From Firmicutes bacterium CAG:449 (GTDB lineage Bacteria; Bacillota_I; Bacilli_A; RFN20; CAG-449): a stretch of DNA of 10,371 bases. Below, piece after piece: positions 1-5,940 of the stretch. The notes below the pieces were generated by a model that was given only the letters and a program-made list of their open reading frames with translations, made no database searches and was not told where the DNA came from. The stretch is taken from contig FR889461.1 of assembly GCA_000432895.1 (NCBI GenBank), forward strand, positions 5,084-15,454. Direction: 5' to 3'. How positions within the stretch are numbered: position 1 is the first letter of the stretch; each line of letters starts with the position of its first letter. The translations under genes and the position numbers were made by a program.

Positions 1-2
1 CT

Positions 3-56
3 CATATTGGACCTGGTTCAATTGCAGTATTCTACGAAGGAAATAATAGAGATTAA
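3..56 (+). CDS. Possible 3' end of an upstream gene (partial, unidentified)
   Basis: The frame starting at base 3 reads HIGPGSIAVFYEGNNRD and then TAA at 54-56. Its codon choice (ATT, GGA, GAA, AAT, AGA) resembles the well-supported genes further along. Only 17 residues are visible, so no family can be named. The frame starting at base 1 is also open, to a TAG at 97-99, but it runs through the inverted-repeat element and looks less natural. If real, this gene converges on pepF with the repeat element between them. Confidence 0.3.
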   Translation, partial: HIGPGSIAVFYEGNNRD

Positions 57-151
57 AAAAAGTGGACTAAATATGTTGGGCCCCCTAAAGTTGGACTAGA
101 GAAATCTAGAAAGACTAAGGGGTACTCATCAAATAAGGTTCACTTTTTTAA
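54..151. repeat. ~100-bp imperfect inverted repeat, IS3-end-like
   Basis: The outer arms are AAAAAAAGTG at 55-64 and CACTTTTTTA at 141-150. The inner core is a small hairpin, CTAGA (96-100), loop GAAA (101-104), TCTAG (105-109). Between them CCCC at 82-85 can pair with GGGG at 119-122, and AGT at 89-91 with ACT at 114-116. Read inward, both halves look related: GTGGACT...CCCCCTAAAGTTGGAC from the left, and GTGAACC...ACCCCTTAGTC on the opposite strand from the right. The CCCCCTAAAGTTGGAC string resembles terminal repeats of IS3/IS150-type elements as I recall them. It could be a MITE-like remnant or a two-way terminator between convergent genes; the outer arms give a T-run on both strands. No transposase is present. 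Confidence 0.45.
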
Positions 152-177
152 ATACCTTAATTTTTTTTTAAGATATT
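151..177 (-). terminator. A/T hairpin after pepF, non-canonical terminator candidate
   Basis: Downstream of the pepF stop, bases 151-160 (AATACCTTAA) pair with 168-177 (TTAAGATATT), giving a 10-bp stem around a 7-base T/A loop. The one imperfect pair is a G-U wobble in RNA from the minus strand, so the fold favours pepF transcripts. No U-run follows directly on that strand; the next T-run in the pepF direction comes from the far arm of the neighbouring inverted repeat. Function as a terminator is therefore uncertain. Confidence 0.3.
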
Positions 178-194
178 AATCTATTTAAGAAAGT

Positions 195-1955
195 TTATTT
201 GATTAATTTTTCGTATTCATCAATTAATTCATTTAATTTATTACAAACTGCGAGGAATGGTTCTTTACTAGTTAAATCAACGCCACCTTTTTTAACAATT
301 TCAATTGGATAATCAGAGCCACCCATTTTTAACATAGAAATATATTTATCAAAGGCACCTTCTTTTTTGTTTTTTATATCTGAATATATTTTCATTGATG
401 CAGAAAAACATGTGGCGTATTGATAAACATAGAAAGGTGAATTATATAAATGAGGAATATAAGCCCAAACAAATTTTTTTAAAGGTTCGCTTTCTAAATC
501 AATTCCATAATATGTATTATATAAATTCTTAATAATTTCACATAATGATTCATAAGTAAAAGGTTTGCCTTCTAAAACTAATTGATGTGCTTGATATTCA
601 AAATCTGCAAATAATGTTTGACGATAGAAAGTTGAAACAATTCCATCCATTTGTTGCTCAATAGCTTGTATTTTTAATTCTTTATCATCGCTATTTTTGA
701 TTAAATAATCAAGAAACACTTGTTCATTTAAAGTTGAAGGAATTTCCGCGACAAAGATTAAATAATCTTTTGTAGAATATGGTTGGGTTTCTTCAGAATA
801 TAATGTATGAATTGAATGTCCACATTCATGTGCTAAAGTAAAAGCAGAATCTAAAGTATCAGTGTGATTTAATAAAATATATGGTCCATATCCATATACT
901 CCTGTTGAATAAGCTCCACTTCTTTTTCCATTTTGAGGAAATACATCAACATGTCCATCTTTTAAAGCTATTTTTGCATGATTAACAAAATCTTCACCCA
1001 TAACTTCTAAAGCAGATAAAACATCATCATAAGCTTTTTGGTAAGGATATTTAACATCTGCTTTTGAATAACGTAAGAATCTATCATATGTATGATATTC
1101 TTTTAAATTAAATAATCTTTTTCTTAAAGCAATATATCTTTTTAATGGAGCGGTATTTTCTTTAACTGTGTTAATTAAAGATAAATATACTTCTTCAGGA
1201 ATTTTATTATAGTCTAAGACACTTGATAAAATAGATTTGTAACCTCTATTTTTCATTTTTGCAATATTAGAATCTACAATACCTTTATAGATTGAACAAA
1301 GAGTATTTTGATGTTTTTGATAATAGGAAAATTGTGCTTCAAATATTTTTCTTCTATCATCTTGGTTTTTAGTTTTCATTAAAGTGCTAGCATATGTATT
1401 AGGGCTAACTTCAACTTCTTCACCAGTTGATAGTTTAACCTTAATTGGAGTAAAATCACTATTTTGTAACATATTATATAATCTAGAAAAAGAAGAAGTT
1501 ACCATTTGATAATTAGACATAATCATCTCTTCTTTTGAAGATAAAACATGTTCTTTACCATCAAATATCTTTTTAATATTAAATAAGTTATCTTTAATTG
1601 CTTGGCTTGTTTTAGCAAACTCTTTATATTGATAAAATGGTAGTTCAAGTATTTCATTATCAACAAAACTACTATTACTTGAATATTCTTGTAAAGCTTC
1701 TCTTATTTTCATCATTAAAGCTTGATAATTTAAATCTTTTTGATTTTTATCATAATTCATTGCTACATATGAATATAATTTTTCAAATAATTTACCTAAT
1801 TCATCTTGGTAAATAAAAAAATTGTTTATTTCTTCTTCTGTTTTTAAATGATTTTTAAAGTTAAGAACATTTTGTATTTTTTCTTTTAAGATTTTTAAAT
1901 CTTTTTCCCATTCTTCATCGTTAATATATATTTCTTTTAAATTCCATTCTAACAT
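195..1955 (-). CDS. pepF: Oligoendopeptidase F (M3B zinc metallopeptidase)
   Basis: This 586-residue protein has the usual length of the PepF branch of the thimet oligopeptidase (M3) family, which cuts short peptides in the cytoplasm. The zinc motif HECGH lies at residues 376-380, followed by the expected third ligand Glu404 in VAEIPSTLNEQ, 28 residues after the first His. Family-typical flanks are visible: GAYSTGVYGYGPYILLNH before the motif and an aromatic-rich C-terminal region (HLYNSPFYVYQYATC) that lines the active site in relatives. There is no signal peptide, consistent with a cytosolic enzyme. A ribosome site GAAAGGA (1964-1970) sits 8 bases before the ATG. It follows the AraC-type gene on the same strand after a 55-base gap that contains its own likely promoter, so it need not belong to the sugar locus. 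The gene looks intact and housekeeping-like. Confidence 0.95.
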   Translation of the reverse strand: MLEWNLKEIYINDEEWEKDLKILKEKIQNVLNFKNHLKTEEEINNFFIYQDELGKLFEKLYSYVAMNYDKNQKDLNYQALMMKIREALQEYSSNSSFVDNEILELPFYQYKEFAKTSQAIKDNLFNIKKIFDGKEHVLSSKEEMIMSNYQMVTSSFSRLYNMLQNSDFTPIKVKLSTGEEVEVSPNTYASTLMKTKNQDDRRKIFEAQFSYYQKHQNTLCSIYKGIVDSNIAKMKNRGYKSILSSVLDYNKIPEEVYLSLINTVKENTAPLKRYIALRKRLFNLKEYHTYDRFLRYSKADVKYPYQKAYDDVLSALEVMGEDFVNHAKIALKDGHVDVFPQNGKRSGAYSTGVYGYGPYILLNHTDTLDSAFTLAHECGHSIHTLYSEETQPYSTKDYLIFVAEIPSTLNEQVFLDYLIKNSDDKELKIQAIEQQMDGIVSTFYRQTLFADFEYQAHQLVLEGKPFTYESLCEIIKNLYNTYYGIDLESEPLKKFVWAYIPHLYNSPFYVYQYATCFSASMKIYSDIKNKKEGAFDKYISMLKMGGSDYPIEIVKKGGVDLTSKEPFLAVCNKLNELIDEYEKLIK

Positions 1956-1980
1956 AAAATAATTCCTTTCAATTAAGTAA

Positions 1981-2009
1981 ATAATACCACGAAATGTTAG
2001 TCATGATAA
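1981..2009 (-). promoter_or_regulatory. Candidate pepF promoter
   Basis: On the minus strand, TTATCA (2009-2004) is followed after 17 bases by TATTAT (1986-1981). A TG one base upstream of the -10 makes it an extended -10. The predicted start, about 1974, gives a leader of roughly 20 bases that contains the ribosome site. The match is moderate and the region is AT-rich. Confidence 0.4.
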
Positions 2010-2010
2010 A

Positions 2011-2799
2011 CTATTTTTTGGAAGATAATTTCTTAAATTGAGTTGGTGATAATTTAGTGTTTTTTTTGAAAAACGCAGAAAATGCTAAGACATCATCATA
2101 ACCCACAGATTCCGCGATTTGACTGATATTTAAATCAGAAGTTAATAATAATTGTTTTGCATGTTTTATTTTTATTGCATTCAAATATTCTTTTAAAGAT
2201 ATGCCATATTCATTTTTAAATTCTCGATATAAATATGGCTGAGAAACATTTAATAATTTACATAAAGAAGAAATTTTTATTTGTTTATAATAATTGACAT
2301 CAAAATAGCTTTTTGCATATTTTGCATATTTTGAACCATTTGGTTTATTGATTTGATTTTCTTTAATATGTTCGTTAACAATAGAAGTGAATATTTCCCA
2401 AACATCATAATCAAAATAGCCTTTTAAGGTTTCTTTAGTAATTCTTTTACCAAAACTTTCAATTACATCTTTAAATCCATAAGAAAAAATATAATTTTCA
2501 TCGATTTTAAATAACTTTTTAATTCCTTGGTATGATGATGAAGTTAAAATAACCCAAAAAAATGTCCACTTTTTATTTTTATTAGCATGGTAATCGGCGT
2601 AATAGTTAGGTGGAATTATAAATCCTTGATTTTGTTTAATTAAATGTTCGTTATAATATCCTTCACCATTTGTGACATAGTGAATAATAAATTGATCTCT
2701 AGAGCATTTTGCTTGTGTTATTTCAATATCATCTGAATAACCAACAGAAAGCACTTTAAAGGAAAAAAGTTCATAATTTGATAAAAATTCGTATCTCAT
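2011..2799 (-). CDS. AraC-family transcriptional regulator (sugar-responsive type)
   Basis: This 262-residue protein has the two-part build of AraC/XylS regulators. The N-terminal ~150 residues form a cupin-like ligand-sensing region: DQFIIHYVTNGEGYY at about 35-49, then GFIIPPNYYADYHA at 59-72 and WTFFWV at 78-83, a layout typical of oligosaccharide-responsive members such as MsmR/RafR types. The C-terminal region (about 160-258) carries two helix-turn-helix units: SSLCKLLNVSQPYLYREFK near 177-195, and ISQIAESVGYDDVLAFSAFFKK near 225-246, followed by the family's SPTQFKK ending. It is divergent from the GH127 lipoprotein gene with 92 bases between, so local control of that cluster is the natural inference, probably activation by a released sugar. 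No clear Shine-Dalgarno precedes the ATG. The ligand cannot be told from sequence. Confidence 0.9.
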   Translation of the reverse strand: MRYEFLSNYELFSFKVLSVGYSDDIEITQAKCSRDQFIIHYVTNGEGYYNEHLIKQNQGFIIPPNYYADYHANKNKKWTFFWVILTSSSYQGIKKLFKIDENYIFSYGFKDVIESFGKRITKETLKGYFDYDVWEIFTSIVNEHIKENQINKPNGSKYAKYAKSYFDVNYYKQIKISSLCKLLNVSQPYLYREFKNEYGISLKEYLNAIKIKHAKQLLLTSDLNISQIAESVGYDDVLAFSAFFKKNTKLSPTQFKKLSSKK

Positions 2800-2806
2800 A
2801 TTTAGT

Positions 2807-2834
2807 TATATTATTTACATATATTATATTATTT
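2807..2834. promoter_or_regulatory. Direct repeat, candidate AraC-type operator
   Basis: TATATTATTT occurs twice, at 2807-2816 and 2825-2834, an 18-base period. AraC-family proteins commonly bind two direct half-sites using their paired helix-turn-helix units, and this lies in the gap shared by the regulator and its likely target. The repeat is only A and T in an AT-rich gap, so chance is a real alternative. Confidence 0.25.
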
Positions 2835-2850
2835 TTAACATTTTTTTCAA
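2823..2850 (-). promoter_or_regulatory. Promoter of the divergent AraC-type gene
   Basis: On the minus strand, TTGAAA (2850-2845) and a perfect TATAAT (2828-2823) are separated by 16 bases. The predicted transcript start near 2816 leaves a leader of about 17 bases. The sequence just before the ATG (AATATAACTAAAT) has no ribosome-binding purine run, so translation may be weak, suiting a low-level regulator. The -10 box lies within the direct repeat at 2807-2834, which could allow self-repression (inference). Confidence 0.5.
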
Positions 2851-2877
2851 GAGATGATTTTGTTACACTCATTAATG

Positions 2878-2885
2878 AAGGAGGT
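2878..2885 (+). promoter_or_regulatory. Strong ribosome binding site deciding the GH127 start
   Basis: AAGGAGGT lies 6 bases before the ATG at 2892. This near-perfect site fixes the start at 2892, where a lipoprotein signal begins, rather than the earlier in-frame ATG at 2778, which would overlap the divergent regulator gene. Confidence 0.85.
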
Positions 2886-2891
2886 AAAACA

Positions 2892-4670
2892 ATGAGTAAA
2901 TTTAAAAAAATGCTTAAATTTCTTTTTGTTTCATCAATTATGATAATTACATCAGCTTGTGAAAAACAAATGACTTTAGTTGAAAATGTTGAATTTGGTG
3001 GAGTTCTAGGAACAATGTATGAAAGAATAAATAATTCATTATTTGAAAAAGGTAATCAATATTATATTGATGCTTATAAGAAAAATGATGATTTATGGAA
3101 TGCTGAACCAGAATTTGCGGGAAAATATATGTTAATATGTTCTATTTTAGGTGGTAAATATCTTGATCAAGCTAAAGATGTTGTAAATGCTTGTAAACTT
3201 GCTCAAAGAGAAGATGGTTATTTAGGATGTCTACCAGAAGGAAATGAACTTACTAATTTTTCTATTTGGAATCAAACATTTACTATTTTAGGTTTAGTTG
3301 AATATTATAATGCAACTAAAGATCTTGGATCATTAAATATTGCTATAAAAAGCGCGGATTATATTGAAGAAAAATTAAAAGATGAAATTAATAAAGGAAA
3401 AAGAATAACTGATTCATTAAATGGGGGCTCTCAACATATTTCATGTATAATTTCTTTTGTTAGATTATATAAAGCCACTAAAAAAATAAAATACTTAGAT
3501 TTTGCACAAGAAATTATTTTACAATGTGAAAATGAAAACTTTAAGCTATTAACTTTTAATGATATTTTTGATATTAAAAGTCAAAAAGGTATTGAAATGC
3601 TTGTGGTTTATTTAGGTATTAGTGAACTTGCTAATGTTTTGCAAGAAGAAAATATAGAAGGAATTTATTCATCTAATGAATTATTAGATGCTGTCAGTAG
3701 ATATTGGGATGAAATCAATTCCACTCAAATAAGAAATACTGGTTCAGCAACAACAGGAGAATGGTTTGTTAGAAATGGAAATGCTCCAAGTCAATTAAAA
3801 ACTAGTCAAGCTGTGAATGAAAATTGTGTTTCTGTGGGATGGTGTGAATTAACTTCTTCTTTATTTTGGACTAATCCACAAGCTATTTATTTAGATGCTT
3901 TAGAAAAAACTTTATTTAATGCTGTTTTGGGTTCTGCTTCTACTGATGGAAGTGATTTTGCTTATTATCAAGGAAATTATGGTAGAAAAGAATTTGTAAC
4001 CTCTGGAGGAATGTATAAATGCTGTAGAATGAGAGGAATAAATTTATTTGCTTGTTTACCATCAATGTTATATAAATATGATAATAATAATTTAATTCCA
4101 GTAATTTATTCACAAGGTAATTTTAAAAATGACAATTTAGAAGTTAATTGTCTAACAAACTATCCTCAAGATGGCTTAATAAAATACTATATTAAAACAA
4201 ATAATGATAAACAAACTATTTCCTTAAGAGTTCCTGCATGGTGTAATAATTATCAATTAAAAGTTAATAATGAGAAAAAAGATATTTCTCCTCTTGATGG
4301 ATTTATTAATTGTAGTTTAAAACAAGGTGAGACAATTATTGAATTAAATTTTGAAATGGAATTTTCTTATAAAGAAAATAAAATTCAAGGCGAAAAATAT
4401 TATGATTTTAATTATGGACCACTTTTACTTTGTCATGATCGAAGTAATAATACATCTTTAAAAGAATGTTATTTTAATGTAAATGATGAAATTAGATATA
4501 TTAAAAATGATTGGAATTATTGGGATGAAAATAATAAAGGAAGCTATTATATGGTGCAATTTACTTCTGGAAATTTAAATTTAGTTGATTATGCTTCTTC
4601 ATGTCGAAATAATCCAGAAAGAGATATGTTTAAAGTATATATAAAAGGAGACATAGAAGATGAAGAGTAA
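2892..4670 (+). CDS. GH127/DUF1680-type beta-L-arabinofuranosidase-like lipoprotein
   Basis: This 592-residue lipoprotein has signal MSKFKKMLKFLFVSSIMIITSAC, with lipobox TSAC and Cys23 as the lipid-bearing residue. The body matches DUF1680/GH127 enzymes, which remove beta-L-arabinofuranosyl units: an (alpha/alpha)-barrel region (about 40-380) and a beta-rich C-terminal part with SLRVPAWCNNYQLKVN and GPLLLCHD. The catalytic features known from Bifidobacterium HypBA1 have counterparts: TGEWF with Glu290 (likely acid/base), NENC giving Glu310 and Cys312, and YKCC giving Cys377 and Cys378; the first of that pair is the nucleophile in the family and the Glu plus three Cys bind zinc. YLDALEKTLFNAVLGS also matches the family's YxDxxExxLYNxxL pattern. 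The start overlaps nothing; the end overlaps the next gene by 11 bases, indicating an operon. Real substrate may differ (other DUF1680 members act on other sugars), but an active surface glycosidase is well supported. Confidence 0.85.
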   Translation: MSKFKKMLKFLFVSSIMIITSACEKQMTLVENVEFGGVLGTMYERINNSLFEKGNQYYIDAYKKNDDLWNAEPEFAGKYMLICSILGGKYLDQAKDVVNACKLAQREDGYLGCLPEGNELTNFSIWNQTFTILGLVEYYNATKDLGSLNIAIKSADYIEEKLKDEINKGKRITDSLNGGSQHISCIISFVRLYKATKKIKYLDFAQEIILQCENENFKLLTFNDIFDIKSQKGIEMLVVYLGISELANVLQEENIEGIYSSNELLDAVSRYWDEINSTQIRNTGSATTGEWFVRNGNAPSQLKTSQAVNENCVSVGWCELTSSLFWTNPQAIYLDALEKTLFNAVLGSASTDGSDFAYYQGNYGRKEFVTSGGMYKCCRMRGINLFACLPSMLYKYDNNNLIPVIYSQGNFKNDNLEVNCLTNYPQDGLIKYYIKTNNDKQTISLRVPAWCNNYQLKVNNEKKDISPLDGFINCSLKQGETIIELNFEMEFSYKENKIQGEKYYDFNYGPLLLCHDRSNNTSLKECYFNVNDEIRYIKNDWNYWDENNKGSYYMVQFTSGNLNLVDYASSCRNNPERDMFKVYIKGDIEDEE

Positions 4671-5862
4671 ATGCATTTTATTATTAACTTTGTTATGTTT
4701 TTCGTGTTCGAGTCAAATTTCATCAATAGAAAATAGTTCTGAGCAAATAACAATTGAGAAAAAATATACTTCTTTAACAGAATTAACACCTTTTGAAAAA
4801 GTAGATGGATATTGTGAAATTAAAATAAATAAAAACTGCTTAGGTAGTGATGTTTTTATGCTAAATGGTTTCCCAATTCAAGAAGGTATTAGCATGCATC
4901 CAAATGCTAATGAGGATTCTTCAATTACTTATGATATTAGTAAATATAATTATGATACATTTGTTGCAACAATTGGTAAAAATGATCAACAACAAGGATA
5001 TAAAGTAAAATTTTATGTTTATGTTGATGAAGAATTAAAATATGAAAGTAATTATCTTCAAGAAGCAATGATGGAAGATATTAAAATTAATATTTCAGGG
5101 GCAAAAAAATTAAAATTAGTTGTTAATAATGGTGGAGATGGACATTCTTTTGATGCTTCAACTTGGGGATATCCTACTTTAATTAATGAAAAAGACTTAA
5201 AAATTACATCAATTATTCCTGAAAATATTAATTATATTACTTGTTTTAATAAAGATTTAGATATAAATAATTTTTCAGCCATTATTAAATATAATTGTGG
5301 TTATTTTAAAAGAGTAAATAAGGAATTATCAATAAATGATTATGATAAAGAAAAAGTAGGCTTACAAGAAATAAATATTATATATGAAGATTTTTCTTTT
5401 CCATATAAAATATATTGTTTAGAAGAAAAAGATTTTGAAAAAATTAATAAAAAAAATATTAAAGAATATGCATCTTTAAATGATAGAATTACTTTTGGAA
5501 AGGAATATTCTGATGGAAGCGAATTTTCAATCGCAGGAATTAGATATCAAAACGGAATAGGGCTACATCCTCTTTCTGATACTAAACCTGCTTATATTAG
5601 TTTTGATGTAACGAATTATAATAGATTTCATTCAGTAATTGGTAAAACACGTTATTCATTAAGAAACGAAGTTTGTTTTTATATTTATGGTGATGATAAT
5701 CTTTTATACAAAAGTAAATTTTTAATTCCTAGTGAATATGAAGTGGTTGATATTTCAATTTTAGGAATTAAAACATTGAAAGTAGTTATTGATGATGGTG
5801 ATGATGGAAAAGATTATGATTCTTCTGGACTTGGAGATACTTTTATCTATAACAAGTTATGA
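4660..5862 (+). CDS. Non-catalytic lipoprotein, NPCBM / Ig-like / NPCBM
   Basis: This 400-residue protein begins inside the end of the GH127 gene (11-base overlap), with AAAAGGAG at 4643-4650 as ribosome site, so translation is probably coupled. A short hydrophobic signal, MKSKCILLLTLLCFSC, suggests lipid attachment at Cys16, although Cys at -3 makes the lipobox atypical. Residues ~36-175 form an NPCBM domain: LNGFPIQEGISMHP, then YDTFVATIGKND and NNGGDGHSFDASTWGYPTLI. Residues ~180-253 look like a group-3 bacterial Ig-like domain (LDINNFSAIIKYNCGYFKRV...VGLQEINIIYEDF...YKIYC). Residues ~268-400 form a second NPCBM (GIRYQNGIGLHP...FHSVIGKTR...IDDGDDGKDYDSSG). NPCBM is a putative carbohydrate-binding module usually fused to glycoside hydrolases; here no catalytic domain is present. 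A glycan-holding partner for the GH127 enzyme is the inferred role. Stop is TGA. Confidence 0.85.
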   Translation: MKSKCILLLTLLCFSCSSQISSIENSSEQITIEKKYTSLTELTPFEKVDGYCEIKINKNCLGSDVFMLNGFPIQEGISMHPNANEDSSITYDISKYNYDTFVATIGKNDQQQGYKVKFYVYVDEELKYESNYLQEAMMEDIKINISGAKKLKLVVNNGGDGHSFDASTWGYPTLINEKDLKITSIIPENINYITCFNKDLDINNFSAIIKYNCGYFKRVNKELSINDYDKEKVGLQEINIIYEDFSFPYKIYCLEEKDFEKINKKNIKEYASLNDRITFGKEYSDGSEFSIAGIRYQNGIGLHPLSDTKPAYISFDVTNYNRFHSVIGKTRYSLRNEVCFYIYGDDNLLYKSKFLIPSEYEVVDISILGIKTLKVVIDDGDDGKDYDSSGLGDTFIYNKL

Positions 5863-5940
5863 TTTTAACATAAATTTAATTGATTTTAATATACTCAAAA
5901 AATAATAGTGAGTTTATATTTAGGTTATGGAGATGCAAAA
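5863..5940 (+). promoter_or_regulatory. Gap between the two NPCBM genes; weak hairpin, no clear terminator
   Basis: The 78 bases hold a short stem ACTCA (5892-5896) / TGAGT (5909-5913) without a following T-run, and a weak promoter-like pair TTGATT (5880-5885) and TAATAG (5903-5908) 17 bases apart. A ribosome site GGAG (5929-5932) sits 8 bases before the ATG at 5941. Read-through from upstream seems likely; an extra internal promoter is possible but poorly supported. Confidence 0.25.

Noticed and set aside
1..99. Open frame from base 1 to the TAG at 97-99
   Set aside because: It runs through the inverted-repeat element and reads less naturally than the frame ending at 56; it is probably chance.
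2835..2861. Promoter for the GH127 gene from TTAACA (2835-2840) and GATTTT (2856-2861)
   Set aside because: The 15-base spacing and poor -10 match make it too weak to list; an activator-dependent promoter may exist but cannot be fixed from sequence.
2778..2891. In-frame upstream extension of the GH127 gene starting at ATG 2778
   Set aside because: It would overlap the divergent regulator, has no ribosome site, and would bury the lipoprotein signal; AAGGAGGT and the signal peptide fix the start at 2892.
4589..4789. 66-codon open frame on the minus strand
   Set aside because: It is antisense to the junction of two well-supported lipoprotein genes and has no recognisable features.
5908..5940. 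GTG start at 5908 for the second NPCBM lipoprotein
   Set aside because: The extension adds hydrophilic residues before the signal peptide; GGAG at 5929-5932 points to ATG 5941.
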